NCBI GenBank assembly: GCA_948099385.1
Contig: CANUEZ040000028.1
Coordinates: 5,146,001 to 5,210,000 of the forward strand
Length of the DNA stretch: 64,000 bases
Direction of reading: 5' to 3'
Source: Fasciola hepatica
Taxonomy: Eukaryota > Platyhelminthes > Trematoda > Plagiorchiida > Fasciolidae
Under the pieces are notes generated by a model that did not search any database, was not told the DNA's origin, and worked only from the letters and a program-made list of their open reading frames with translations. The position numbers were made by a program, and so were the translations under genes. Below are positions 25,209 to 38,491 of this stretch, in pieces; positions within the stretch are counted from its first letter, which is position 1; each line of letters begins with the position of its first letter.

Positions 25209-25209
<1 letters not shown>

Positions 25210-25241
<32 letters not shown>
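25210..25241. repeat. (AT)16 microsatellite
   Basis: An AT run of about 32 bases, adjoining the 3' end of hammerhead repeat copy D. Confidence 0.97.
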
Positions 25242-25243
<2 letters not shown>

Positions 25244-25710
25244 CCAAAGGAAAAATAACAGTCCAGAGTTTTATGCACCAGGAAAGATGTCTCGATAAGC
25301 CGACCAAAAGCATTACCTATGCTTTTCGTAAAATAACACCACAAGTGATCCGACCTTCTGCGACTGAGATCATTGTCACTCCCCCTTAGGAAACAGCTAA
25401 GGGGATCTGTACTTGGTTCAGAGAACTGCAGCGTCTCAGATATGAAGTAAACAAATTTCAACCGGAGCTTCAATAACACTTTACAAACAACACACACCAC
25501 GATATTCAACTGACAGAGAAAACCAATTTTTAAAATCACCATAAATTGTAGGTAAGCATTCACATGCAAAGAGAACAAAAGTTGTACAAAAGTTTACCTA
25601 TAACTGTCAGTGTTTCGATTTGGACTAAATTCAGTGTTATCTGATCGAGCATGAGCGCATCTGTTGCCTTGTCTCTCGTTTGTCCAGATTGTGGATTTCG
25701 TATGAGGGTA

Positions 25711-25713
<3 letters not shown>

Positions 25714-25745
<32 letters not shown>
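25714..25745. repeat. (GT)16 microsatellite
   Basis: A GT run of about 32 bases. On the minus strand it forms a CA tail to the putative repeat at 25746-26000. Confidence 0.97.
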
Positions 25746-25746
<1 letters not shown>

Positions 25747-26000
25747 CATGTAGGCCTTCATATGTGAGACAGTTTTGGACAAAAATGTCACAGTTGAAGC
25801 ACCGCCTGCGCCCCATAGCTTGCAGATGGTCACATGCTCGCTCGGTCCCAAATATAGGTCAGCTTTGCCCCACCCCGATGAGGTGATGTATGCCTGTGGT
25901 GGTCTCCGGGCTGAATCCACTGACCTTTACAATCAACTGATTCTGTGCTCGACCCGACCACGCTGAAAATGAGATTCAAAATCATCTCTGGAAATCCCGG
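25746..26000 (-). repeat. putative CA-tailed dispersed repeat
   Basis: On the minus strand a GC-richer block (AGCCCGGAGACCACC to GACCATCTGCAAGC) leads into ACTGTCTCACATATGAAGGC and then the CA array at 25714-25745. A conserved-looking unit ending in a simple-sequence tail is how several LINE and SINE families finish. Only one copy is visible in this window, so the family status is inference. Confidence 0.3.
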
Positions 26001-28460
26001 AATTAAAATCCATTCCACTGAGCTTAAGAAAGCCGTACATTATTTCCAGGATTGAAAGAACGTTTGACTGCATGGTTGTAAGGTGGCCATTGTCCTCCTC
26101 ATAAAGTCGAAGCTGACTCGGGGCTATGGATCTCATTGTCAGTTCAACATTTTTCATGGCAAAACAGTGCACACACCGTCCAACAAGTTCATCATAACTA
26201 CATAGGACTAATGAAGGAAAATTTATACCTCCCTTTTTGTTGATTTTCCGTATTCTTTGGTAATTCATTGCCAGGTGTATACTCATATCAGGTGATGAAG
26301 TGTAGAAATCAGTTCTACGATAGTCATTCATTTTTCCAGTGCTTGATGACCCGCATCATTCAGCTGGTCAAAAGTTTTTCTTCAGAATGTACCATCTGCC
26401 TATTTCTTTTCTGATACGCGTGATAACTGTAACATCGAAAAATGATCACTTTAGTCGGCAATGGAATATAGTTTGGAAAGGATATCCCGGGGGTGAGAAA
26501 TGAAGGAAAGGTTAGAGACGATTTCACAGGGATTCGGTTGGTTTGCTCACACTGGCTGTTTGCATAGCGTGGAGGCATGTAATAGAATTTTGTTCTTTTC
26601 TAGGCTAAGCTAACTGGTTTGATATTTTTACGGAATGGAACTATTTGGGCATAAAATTGCGTAAAACTGAGGAGTATGGTTATCTGAACACTGGCATGAG
26701 AACTATTGTATTGATATACATAATTCAAATCTACTGATTAATTACTTTTCGGGGCTCCACACGGGTGCCTTTTGAATAATATACCGTTATTAAATCTAGT
26801 ACCACGGTTCTGCGAGACTCGTAAGACTACGGTTCTGAAAAAAATCAGCCGCAACGAATTCTTTGTGCTGAGTATAAATTCATTATAGGGACCAACCGAC
26901 GTGTGGATTACGGTTTGTTAACATTCAGAACCAATTGCAGAGGCAGTGTTGAGGCGAAGAAACGTGGCAAGGATCAGCTTTTCTAGCCTGACTTGTGGCG
27001 TTCATTGCCCTCCTAATTGGGTTCCATTCCAACTTTGTCCCGGGTGGATATTCACAGATGATATTTACACGCATTTAGATCGTTTTTGAATATTCCTAGC
27101 GGTTGAATGATCTTTGGTACTGAGTGGTAAATCATTCCATAGTGGTTTGGATCTTCTACAGCTTCAAAACTAATCAAATTTAAGAATTCACGGGCAAACA
27201 TCGGTTAGTCTGTTTAAAATGGAACATGATTGCAGTCAACGGGATCCCCTCTACCTAATGGACAACTGCCCTGAACAAAAGTTGCTTGATTTGGCACATC
27301 ACAAAGGGTTATGCATCACAAAGTTTCGAAAATTATTTTGACATAAATACTTTGTACCTTTGGGTAACGAAGGGCAACTTTTAAACCATTATTTTGCTAT
27401 CATGCACAGTTCCGACAAGGACAGTTCAGTCTTTTTATTCGGCTAACTCGGAACATGAACCAGGTCGATGTTTCCGCGTCAGAATTGTTACCCCGTGTGG
27501 ATTTCCAGTTTATCAAAATGGATCGAAAACTGGCTACCACCGTGCGCGATCTGACCATTTCCACCGCGATGAACTCAATGGGAAATTCGTGTCTGTACTG
27601 AGGCATGCTTTCGCTCGACCAAGCATACATTTTAATGAACCAGGCAACACGAGGGTTTCACTGAACCAAGAATTTGTTCCTATCGAGGTGTCAAAAAGAT
27701 TGTAGAATACTACTTATTCTCCAGTGGAATACCACCAGCGTCGTTAGTGGCGGTGAACATTCACGCATAAACCATAAACTTGAGTCAGGTCATTGATCTG
27801 CATGCTACTGCTGCTTCAGAGGTACTGGTGCATCGGGATCATCCAAAAGCAAGTCTGTGCCAGTGACCTTTCAGCACATCTGTTGGACAGATGAATACGA
27901 TCAATCGTTATGCTTCCGATTAGGATACCTCTACTCCTAATTGGTATTCCCCTCCCGCACAAACGATCAGTATGAGATGTGTTATTACGCAACAGGAAAA
28001 CGGAGTAGCGAACAATGTTACCTTTGTTCCACTTTTAGACAGTTTTTCATGTAATTCAGTCTGCTTTCTGTATGAAGTCGAACCGCGCGGATATCACCTA
28101 GATGGGGTGTGCTGAGAGGTCGGTGATTGAACAGCTCGACATTTTCCTTTTTGGAATTTATCCTGTGCGAGTAAGCGAGATGGTCAACAGTAGCAAGGTC
28201 ATCACACGAAACCGGACTGACTTGAATTTATGATCCGTTTAATTACACACGGTTTCTTCCATGGGAAATCCGATGAACTTTCAAAGATTCATTACCAGCT
28301 TCACAGAAAAGTGATTCATGTTTTATTACCTTCTGTTCCCTGTTTTCATAAGCTACTTCGACTAGCTGAATAAAAAGCAAGTCTTTGCTGATCCTATCAC
28401 TGTTGCAATAAAATAAGTATCAATGGCAGCTATGGCTGGTATGAGATTAGGGTTTTACAT
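26001..28460. other. anonymous DNA, no gene recognised
   Basis: The minus-strand frame 25933-26331 (132 codons) and the plus-strand frame 27394-27705 (103 codons) show no known domain and are of chance length. Confidence 0.4.
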
Positions 28461-28640
28461 AATATGATTCACCTTGCAGTGTGAACATTCGAAGCGCTAA
28501 AAATAACGGGAGCACCGAACGTCTGTTTCACCCTTGTTAGGAATCACCAGTGGTGCACATCTAGCGACCCCCCACTGGGAGTCGAACCCGGTGTGAATGA
28601 TTCCCAGTCGAACACTTTAACCCCAAGTCAGTCCGGGCAG
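28461..28640 (-). mobile_element. hammerhead SINE (family 2), copy a
   Basis: Sense strand minus. The tRNA-like head holds a B box at the complement of 28578-28591 (GGGTTCGACTCC). The core has CUGGUGA, UUCC, UAACAA, GGGU and GAAAC, a hammerhead-like arrangement with one core change. The tail reads ACACTGCAAGGTGAATCATATTATG. The order of tRNA-like head, TGGATGTG block, hammerhead core and CACACTGCA tail matches the other family 2 copies. It resembles the schistosome SM-alpha class, which is known to combine a pol III promoter with a hammerhead. It lies head-to-head with copy b. Confidence 0.7.
28512..28560 (-). ncRNA. hammerhead-like motif, family 2 copy a
   Basis: CUGGUGA replaces CUGAUGA, helix II UUCC/GGGU is weak, and GAAACAGACGUU follows. 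The self-complementary helix III has decayed. Probably inactive. Confidence 0.5.
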
Positions 28641-28795
28641 ATTCGGAGGTCTATTGATCTCATAAAGCGTACGATTTAGCGCCCTTCCAACACTGGCTTT
28701 GAAAGTAAGCAGAGCGTTTCCAGCACAGAGAGCGACTACTTGTTGATGGGGTGACTTCTCTGTAAGGGCCTAAGTACAACGAATGCATTCCTATA

Positions 28796-28948
28796 TAATT
28801 GTATTTAGTGGGAGGTTAGAGCTGGGGCTCTGTGGATGTACTCTTCTGATGATTCCTAACAAGGACGAAAAAGCGCTTTAGTGCTTTTGTGGTTTTCAAA
28901 AGTATGAACGCTCACACTGCATAATGAATCTTATTAAACGATAGTAAT
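28796..28948 (+). mobile_element. hammerhead SINE (family 2), copy b
   Basis: Sense strand plus. The tRNA-like head is missing or unrecognisable. The GTGGGAGG...CTCTGTGGATGTACTCTT block, hammerhead core and CACACTGCATAATGAATC tail are present. It lies head-to-head with copy a across about 155 bases of unassigned sequence, with both tails facing outward. Confidence 0.7.
28838..28884 (+). ncRNA. hammerhead ribozyme motif, family 2 copy b
   Basis: CUGAUGA (28846-28852), then UUCC-UAACAA-GGAC as helix II with three pairs (the first position is U opposite C), then GAAA (28867-28870). The ten bases 28870-28879, AAAGCGCUUU, are fully self-complementary and would supply helix III, either as a small hairpin or between two RNAs. 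An A sits at the cleavage position. The core is intact, but helix I is poor. Confidence 0.6.
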
Positions 28949-29751
28949 AATAACAGTAACACAAGCATATATGTAAAATTATTACGTTCTTCATGACTTA
29001 TGTCTGATCACCATTCTTTGTTCTCCGTGAGGTTCCGTGTGTCGCAGTCTGTTCCCTTCTACTTCATCGCAGAGTGATTCTCGTTGACTATATTACCGCT
29101 AATACAGGAAATAACTGAAGGGACAAGGAATAAACAAAGCTGATCTAAAAATCTCGAACTAAGCTTACTTCAGCTGATTGGTTTCTCACACTGGGTTTTA
29201 TTCTCTTACGTAGCGGTTGACAAACAGGATTTCTGCCGTCTAGCACAGATATGCTGTAACTCAGGTCACTGTGTCGTTTGGATGACGCAGTCCCACGACC
29301 CAGTTCCCACGAAAGTGGAACAACCGTCAAACAGTATCGCAAACGATTTACACTGGTATTAGTTGTCCCGTACGCAGTATGTGACTGTAAATGTTTTTCT
29401 CACAAAGACATCAGTGAGTACCAAATGATGGGCGGATGTACAGAGTGTAAACGAGATAATTCATATCATAAATTCACTGGTTTGTATGACCTTTTGGATC
29501 AGTATTACGAAACTCGAAATCATGATGCGGATCGTATAAACTTATTCATTTTATTTTAATTTGAATAACTTTAAGTACCCTAAATAAAGATTCCTTATAG
29601 AGAAACTGCTTCTCATTCCTAAGTGGAAACAGTTGGACAGCTGTACACTGTTTCATCCCGTCTGAGTATCATCTGTACTCCAAAACCATCTAGTATGAAA
29701 AAGGAATCCTACAGGACATTCAGGGTTCACAGAATGTATTGTTGCCATGAG

Positions 29752-30005
29752 GAGCCTGGATCTTACGTAAATGAAAATTCACTCGCATTTTCCACTTTGA
29801 AAAGTCGAACTCAGCTAGCTGGAATCGAACCAGAGACTCTCCGCATACCGGGCAGATGCTCTACCAACTGAGCTATCGTGGTCCAGACAGTTGGAAGTGA
29901 GCATCTGCCCGATATGCGGAGAGTCACCGGTTCGATTCCGTCTCCCTGAATTCGACCTTTCTATGTGAAAAGTGGAAGTGGATTTTCCATTACACATTCA
30001 GGATT
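29752..30005. mobile_element. tRNA-SINE family 1, inverted head-to-head pair
   Basis: The left half (sense minus) has a tRNA-like head with A-box region at 29858-29875, an anticodon-arm-like TCTGC/GCGGA, and B box GGTTCGATTCC (complement of 29821-29831). Its tail ends in the complement of GGAGCCTGGATCTTACGTAAATG. The right half (sense plus) starts inside the head at GCATCTGCCC (29901), has B box 29929-29939, and ends with GGATTTTCCATTACA (29980-29994) and ATTCAGG. The halves are reverse complements over roughly 100 bases, with about 35 bases of A-box side between them. The long tail in the left half matches the right-hand tail at 60810-60855, confirming the family end. No clear flanking duplication is visible. 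Confidence 0.75.
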
Positions 30006-31039
30006 GTAAGTCTCCAAATAGATATGTTATACAATCCGGGTTCATTCTCAACAACTTCTTCCTTGTAAACTCTGCGTGGCACATAATCCATCTGTCACTG
30101 CCCTTTTGAATGAAATTATCGAGTCTTTGACGGACGTTTTTGAAACTCCAGATTTCAACCAGTGAGTTTACCACGTGCGTTATTCCAAAAGGTGGCCATT
30201 GACAAACAAAGAAAAAGAAACACATGGTAACAGTTAATTGACTCTTGTAACCACGTACCCAAATGTGAGTGTCACGGCCCGAGAATGAAAGCTCTTGACT
30301 ACCTTTATTAGGTGAATATACTATTCCTAAAATCGAGACAGTCTAATGTACATCACAGTTTTTGTCTAGCCATACCATATATTAACCATAGCACAGTCCC
30401 TGTAATGTAGTGATACACTGAAACCAGGGTGGAGCGTGGTGAACACATGAGGTGGATTTTTTTGTCTATCGCGAACACTGCCTCAATTACGAATTAGGGG
30501 CGAACGAATACGGACCGATAACTATTATCCAACTAAGCCCAGCCGAAAACGACCTAACTCGAGAAAGCGACTGAGAAGTGAATAAATTTCGATCGAGCTC
30601 GGTTACACTTAAAGTAGTAGTAGTGGAATTATCAACGAATTCAGAAAGAAACGGAAATTTCGTTTTCGGCAGTATGATGATTCGGGTATGAATAATGTCC
30701 AGATAGATTGTTTAGTATTTGAAATCTCTGTGGACAATTCGGTTTGCTTTCTAAGATGTCAGATAAATATAGCACACCAATCGAAAAATGAATACGGCGG
30801 ACTTGTAAACCTAGTTTCCGGACCGTCATTCGACAGCCTAATCAGCTGGAAGAGCTCGGATGATTTATAGGAAAATGTGGCTGTCAAACTCCACAGTAGA
30901 AATGCAAACTAACAGAAGGGTATATTGGACAGATTTGCTTTGTACTCTTTGGCTTGTTTTCTTGTTTCATTGGTGAACAGTTGGACATCGACTAACCTGG
31001 CGAATAAAATATTGTTATCAATTTGAGTGTTAGGAGGTA
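30006..31039. other. anonymous DNA, no gene recognised
   Basis: Nothing recognised apart from a short GTAGTAGTAG string near 30615. Confidence 0.45.
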
Positions 31040-31215
31040 CCGTTTGATTTGGTGCTCGAGTCACAATCTTTCACCCTGGGTTCGAGGCCCTATGGGGGTT
31101 CGGTGGATGTGCTATGCTGATGATTTCTAGCAAAGGATGGAACAACTGTGCCCTGGTGCCATGGTTTCCATTGGTGAGTCGAGTGTTGACACTGCATGAT
31201 CGTGTCAGTGATGAA
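31040..31215 (+). mobile_element. hammerhead SINE (family 2), copy c
   Basis: Sense strand plus. The tRNA-like head has GGTGCTCGAGTCAC and B box GGGTTCGAGGCCC (31078-31090). Then come GGTGGATGTGC, a hammerhead-like core, and a tail CATTGGTGAGTCGAGTGTTGACACTGCATGAT. It is one of the best-preserved copies for head and tail order. Confidence 0.75.
31108..31150 (+). ncRNA. hammerhead-like motif, family 2 copy c
   Basis: CUGAUGA (31117-31123) is intact, but helix II has slipped (UUUC-UAGCAA-AGGAU) and GAAAC has become GGAAC, so it should be inactive. Confidence 0.55.
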
Positions 31216-32205
31216 GGAAATAACAGGTGAGAAATATTAACCAAAATATGAAGGCGGGCAAGAGTCAAGGAACAGTTCAGCATATAGAAGGTTGAACATC
31301 AACCTGTACCTACCTAACTTTCTTTCTGACGATGTCGAGAAGTGAACCAAACGGCATTTCCCCACCAATGAAACACCATACCCAGATGATTAGGTTGTAA
31401 CGTTTGTCAGATTTATTGATAAGGAAAATATTCAGTACAGTCAAACAACTAATGACCCAGTGGAATGCGGCCCTTGAAACGATAGATTGGCCCGATATTT
31501 TTGATAATTAATGGTCAGCATTTTTCCATAGATAAGAGTGTTGGTCATATCATTATGATAGTAGAATCAATCTGCTAAAATACCGTGCCATTGAATGTAG
31601 TAACTACGCAAACAAAAGTTGACAACTACCAAAATAGCCATCTGAATCACATTGCCCGAACACATTGTCTAATATTTTGATATTATTTAGAGCAGAGGCC
31701 TGAATTTTTCAGTTCAAGAGAGCCCATTATAGAATGTATTATAATATACGGTCGTTTCGGTTCTTCCGGGAAGTATAATTCAAAGTATTTTCAGTTCATG
31801 GACAAGTATGATGACTTAACATGTATCTGGTCCGTTACAGTTCACAACCCGCGTAAAACGCCTCCGACTACGGGACAGGTAATAACACCAACCATTGAAT
31901 GTTACACGATATCATACGCGCATACTCGGAAACAAATGAAAAATACGGTATGCAGGAAAGTCGATGCGTTCCTTGTTGGTAATACTACAAGGGTGGTTTT
32001 TCTGTGGCAACTGGGCAGTCTCGTCAGAATTGTTATACTTCTGGTACAGCGTTTCGCAGTTTTTCTCGTTACCATCCCGTGTCAATGCGTTTTCACCACT
32101 CCAAACTGAGGACAAGGGAAATGATAGCCTATGCTAAAGTTGCTTCGTGAGATAGTAATCTTTAGGTTTTCCAAGCAGTCAAGGTTACATGCGAAATGCT
32201 CACAA

Positions 32206-32206
<1 letters not shown>

Positions 32207-32246
<40 letters not shown>
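32207..32246. repeat. (GT)20 microsatellite
   Basis: An uninterrupted TG run of about 40 bases. Confidence 0.98.
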
Positions 32247-32247
<1 letters not shown>

Positions 32248-35200
32248 TAGCCGCTTCAGAGTTGTCTGCCAGACAGCAAAATTCAAGTCTTGTAGTTCGA
32301 ACAAATATGAAATAAGATCAGTTTTCTGGCAAGATTCCGTACAACTTCACCAGCATTGTATGAAGTTCATCTAATAAACTTTAAACAAAAAGCTCATCTG
32401 TAAGTGATTTCATATTTGGTGTTTGTTCACTTTTCTAGAAATCGTAAGGTATTTTCTGCAATCGTAAAACTATCTACTCTCTCAGTGTCCGTTTGCTGAG
32501 TGGTGGAAACGTTAGGTTTCATTGGTCATTTTGAACTCTTGTCCTTGAAATCCAATACTTTCACGTGATTCGGATTTTCTCCATGCTGCCAATGGAGAGT
32601 TTAATAGAATACTTCTGAACAGTACCTTGTGGGGAGAATATCCGCCTGTATGAAAACGGCTAAAGGTAGCAATATTCTGGGGACAAAGTTGGTGATCTAT
32701 TTTGGAGAAATTCACGAGGAACAGAATGAGACGTACGTAGTATTGTTCTTTATAGATCCTAAATATCATCACCCAACATATAATTCTCATCCGTATCCTC
32801 CCAGGAAGCAGAGGTTCTCTCATAAGTAATAGTAGATCAGCAATATTGCGGTGGATTAGTTTCTAACCTTATCACTTTTTCAAGGAAAGGATTCCAACTT
32901 GTTGTGCCATAAAAGGGCACTGTATTTCAAAATGAAAAATTTGTTTTGCCAAGCTTAAAATGAGACAGGAAGGGAAGTAACAACCTGCAGGAAATGGTGG
33001 TCGTCGCAAGTTTTGATGACGATTGCATAGAATAATCGTTTCAGTCATTGAAAACAAGGAAACGGAAGTGATTCAGCAATATCATTGCCCAAAAGATTTA
33101 TTTGTTTTTGTAGCCATTCGTTCCAGCAATGAAGCTGGACGTAGGTAGTAATTTACTTGACCCAATTAGCAAAAAACATAAGGCATTCCGTGGTTCTTTG
33201 AGTGGGAGATTTGAGTATAAATAATAGTCGGTAATACCGTAGGATAGTAGACTTTGGCTAGGTGTTTAGGTAGCGATAAAAAATTGTGTTCTTTTAAATT
33301 GTCAAAAAATGACCAACTGTTCATCGCCTCCATTTTTTTATTGTTCCTTGTTTACATTTACAGGCAAAATATATTAGACAAATCACATTCATTTCGATTC
33401 GACTCGATTCGACTAGTCCATTTTCGACAAAAATAGAATTTCTTTCGGATTAGAGTGTCACACAGTGTTCTCGGATTAACTCCATAATGTCAGGAAGAAA
33501 ATCACTTTTCAAAAATATCTCAGTTTGATGTACTACCTCATTATGACCGTTTTTGTAGCCGGATGCATTCCGACAAATACCATACTAATAACACTGGACG
33601 AAGAGAAAACACGGTTTTCATTGACAGACGTGATTACCCAACATTACGCTGCATTAGTGAGAGATGGTTTGTAGTCCCAACGAATTTCACGAAATCACGA
33701 AAATAGAAACGCCATGGAACCATAAGTTTGTGTCATCTTTCCCAAGTGACCTGGTTAAAGATGAACAAGAAGATATGTGGTCAAAAATAGAGGAATTATG
33801 CAATCATCCGGTTGGTTGGCTTGATGAGTGCGCCTCAGGTTCTTGACGAACCATACCTCAACTGCTGTCATGTTTAACCTACTGTTGAAAGGTTGTTTCG
33901 AACAGGACCTAAATAAGCCACGAAAATATTAGCCGTACAGGAGGGCAGCAGAGAAATGGGAAATTACATCTGAACCGTTCATATTACTCGGTGGTAATGG
34001 GGTTGGGGAAGATGAGCGTAGTGGTCAGATGATGATCACAGCAAACAGAACGGTCTGCGTCGTTCCATTTTTCTCAGTGACAGTCTCTTTTTATTAGCAT
34101 CCTCCTTCCAACAATCTCGTAGGCTGGTCACCTGATAAATGGGGAAATTAAGGCGATTATTATGTCCCTATAATTATTATAGCTATAATTGCTGACCAAC
34201 GTCGGCTGCTATCGATCTGTATTGAGAGTGATAGAAACCGTTAATTTATTTCTTAGTTCGGATGCATGTACCTACGTATTGGAATGACGCAAGCAACAGC
34301 GATTATGGTTATATGATATGGTGATGTGATGAAGACCGCTTCCGGTTCAGTTTATCATGAAGGTCAAATGACCAAGTGACTGACTGACTGACCAACACTG
34401 TGATAAGTACGAATAACGCTGTAGGTCGGTGATTCCCGCTATTGGTTCATTTGGCATACGAGTGAGTCCAATTCTTCCTCCGCTTATTCTGAAATCAGTT
34501 GCTAAGTTTAAAGCCATCATTCGTTAACTTATTGTCGTTCACCGTGGAAGAGTTTAACTTCTTCGCTTGCTCCTTTTCAATCGGCTACATTTCCACCCAG
34601 CCTGGGGCGTTTCGCTCAGGAATGTAATAGATGTTAGCAATGGAGATACTCCGGTGTTCATGCATAGATTTGACACGCAAACTCCATTTAGCGATCAACC
34701 AAATTGGGGAATAACTTTGGTTGACTATGAGTGAACTTCTTCCGTCATTAACTCACACTTCTGTGTGAACAAGAACACCATAACCGTTGCTTTCATTGTG
34801 GTTGTTTTTCTGATTCAATTAGGGATGTTATCAGGGCCTTGTAGAAAAGATCTGGCATTATCCGAGTGTTTAGCCGCCCGTGATTGATGCACATCCCACG
34901 GAGCCTAGTCCCCCATTATTAGTCTGACCTCGATGACAATGAACTGCTGCGCTGGTTTTATCCGCCGGATTAGGGCGAGGGAAATGTAACAAAGCGCAAA
35001 ATTATGGGGTTTTCACGATCGTTTGGGAAGAGCGAGGTGAATTGGGACCGTTAGTTCACTTTTAATGATTGATCTCCTTAACTGTCGTAGGAAACAGGCT
35101 ATCAAACGGGATGAACAATCAATTTGTGTGGCCTAAGTTTGTGATGTAATCACTCATGGTCTTTTAACTGGTCCAGTCTCTTCAGCTGCAATTCATTAGA

Positions 35201-35655
35201 TGAGATTGTGACACATTCAAAAATGTTCAGCTTTCGTATTCTTGTTCGTCTTTCGTTCAAAACAGGAGACGAATAAGCCTACACGTAATCACCACAGTCT
35301 TCCTGTCCCGGTGTTTTTCTGTTTGCATTGGTCATAAAATCATCTGTTCCGTGGATCTGAAATGACTTAGTGAAGCCCTCGACTGCAAAATATGCAACCT
35401 CAAGTAATAGCGTAAGAAAATTTACTACTTATAGAGTGGAATGAGAGGGATGGGGACCCTACGTGTACATGAATACTTTGTCATGAAAACAACTTATTAG
35501 GTTTTTTTGCCCCACTTGATTTCCTCAAGCATTTGGGACCCGCCGGGTGCACTGCACAGATAATGATCCACAGACTGACATAAGTGGCTTGTTGTACAAA
35601 TGTGTTCATTTGAAGAGACAAAAACATGAACATCGATTGAGTAACAGTGTATTGT

Positions 35656-35721
35656 GAACAATAACAACAATAATAACACCACCACCACCACCAACAACAA
35701 CAATAGCAACAGCAACAACAG
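35656..35721. repeat. (AAC/ACC/AGC) imperfect trinucleotide array
   Basis: AACAATAAC, five ACC units and AAC/AGC units follow one another, forming a 66-base imperfect trinucleotide array. Confidence 0.9.
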
Positions 35722-37869
35722 GAAGCATCTGCAATTACTTCCTGTGAAAGATGTACACCGTCAGATTTTCACTGAGAGTAACACAATTTCCATCTCATAG
35801 AACACGGATAAACACGCACATGCCGATACTGGTTCTCGATCCATAAAGCTGTAGTATCACTTGAATTTGTCAAAACACAAGTCTTCAGTAAGACAAAAAC
35901 ATTATGGTCGGTGTTCAGCTTGCATTTATGCTGAAAAGCTATGGAGGAACCAGTCAACAAGCCTGGTCTTTGGATGAAAAAAACAGATGTGTTGTTCGAA
36001 TGGAAACATGAGAGTTTGGAGAGAAGTGATTTTCTTCAGTCGGAATAAAAGTTCACTTGGAGAGAGAAATGCTCTTTTGAGATCATCACAACTATAGGAG
36101 AAAAGAATATCCATCAGGTTTTGATTGTAAACTACCCCTGAGAAAGTTCATCCTCTCTATCTGAATCTTCTGCTAATTATACTGTTTCCACTGACAAAGC
36201 AGTGTTATTGACATTAAACTTTTCTTCACAAATCAACAGTCTAGAGATATTTCACGAAGAAAAGATGCCGTCGATCAGAGGCTGTCGTACTGGTTCTAGC
36301 TGTCGTTAGTCTACTGTTCACTGACCTCATTTCCATTCCCATTCACTAATAAACGGTACAATTGTTGCTCTTGGATTGGCATGGAACATCTTACCCATAT
36401 ACTGCATTTTGTGATGTCTGCCAAGTTCAATTCTTCACTTGTTAGTACATTATAGCACGTTTTATGATTCGGAATGACTATTGATTTTAAAGATGTTGGA
36501 GTATCGCGCATGCACACACGCGTACAAGAACGAGTAAGCAACATAGCAGTAATGGACGTCAGGTATAAAACACTGAAGCACAATCTTGTAATAAAAAGGT
36601 TTCAACCATGTCACTTGATTAATCGCGATTCAGGTTGTACGTGGTACCTGGAAATATCGAGCAGCGACGCATAGTAGGAGTTTTATCGCGTAAGAGCCAG
36701 AAAAATGGCTTAGATGCACGTTTCATGTGATCTTTCATTGAGTAGGCAGACTACTCGATGTGCAACTATGAGGGCAGAATTTGTCAGCACGAAGAAACTG
36801 CTTGGCATTGCTAATGGTTTCACTCAAGAAGTCAGTAGTATATCTAGGAAGGACATGAAAACGTTCAACTAAGATTGTAGCTAACTTTTTTAAAGAAATG
36901 TGGCGTTTCACTTGACGAAATTCAATAGCAGACTTGATTGACCATGCTGAGAAAAATGGTTAACTGATATTACCCCCTAATAGCGTTAATCACCAGCAGC
37001 CTGATGAGTTTGTGTGTCTCTCTCTCGCTGCTAATTCATTCGCATGGAACGATCGATCACAACAGAGGTCCTGAATCAAACACAATCATTTAAAGTCCGG
37101 GGGAACGAACATTTTCTTAGGAAATGCAAATGACCAGCTTTCTTTCATGTCCACCTTGAAAATTCCAGGCTCGTAATTTTGCGTAAGGATATGTAATTCA
37201 ATTTCTTATGACATCTTCACCAACGATTACTGATTCTCTTGGCTTCTTTCCGTGGTGCCGTTGCTTCCACTAACGGAGTTTCGGTGATCCCTTGATATCA
37301 TCAAAAGAAAATCTGTGAGACCATTTGGGTACTTGTCCAGCTTCACGTTTTTTCTTGAATTCAAGTAATTAATAATTAGAATGTGTATTTGTCACAGTTC
37401 ATAATAAACTAGTAGTAGCGTAACGACTTTTTCTTTTGACAGTATACTGGACCATGAAATCAGTGCCACTTAAGCCTTTTATCCTATCTTAGTCAGCAAA
37501 GGAAGTATAGCAAGAAGAATCAGTAATGGAATGTTAGCCACGGTGGTCGTTTGAATAAGCCTCATTTATGGGCACAGACAGCGTGAATCGCCTCTGGCGT
37601 GGTGACTTAGTCGTCGAAATCATTCAGTCGTTGTCTGTTAGCGTAGGTGGTAAAAGTCACGCATACTACGTGACTCTAGGAGCTTGATGCACGGGATGAA
37701 ACGCCACCACCGTCTGGGTCCTTTAACATTTGGTTCAGTTGAAAACTATCAATGCGTGCTATTTTTCGTGGCTTTGTTGACCTCATATGGTCGTCGTTAT
37801 TATGGTTGTTGAATTTATGCCTATTTCAAGTTTCTAACCCCGGAATCTACCAACAATAGGACGATTTTA

Positions 37870-38172
<303 letters not shown>

Positions 38173-38463
38173 GTGGTGGGGTGTATGTTCTGCTCGGTAA
38201 GTAGTAGATTATTGAAACAGAACTATGGACAGTTGTGGATTAACAAACGTGGCTATGTTCAAGAGACCAAACGAAATAAGACAAACGACGGTATGCAAAC
38301 CATAAGACTGCTCCTCCGTCTGGATGGTGGCTGTCTTCAAGTGGACAGGACAAGCTATTTGCGAATAAGCATGTTTGTAACGTTTATTTAGTTTTGCTGA
38401 TGTCTAAACGAGCCAACTCTAGGGAACGTCTTGCTATCCTAGGCACGTCTTGAGGAAAGTAAC

Positions 38464-38491
38464 ACTACTACTACTGCTACTACTACTACTA
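38464..38491. repeat. (ACT)n short array
   Basis: Nine ACT units with one GCT variant, 300 bases beyond the main ACT array. Confidence 0.93.

Larger units (their letters stand above)
31216..37869. other. anonymous DNA with small arrays, no gene recognised
   Basis: Over 6 kb with a GT array (32207-32246) and an ACC/AAC array (35656-35721), and only short frames. The string AAGTGACTGACTGACTGACC near 34373 is a small GACT tandem that may be an old SINE tail. Confidence 0.4.

Noticed and set aside
25933..26331. 132-codon frame that reads like a protein
   Set aside because: No known domain, and frames of this length are expected by chance in 64 kb.
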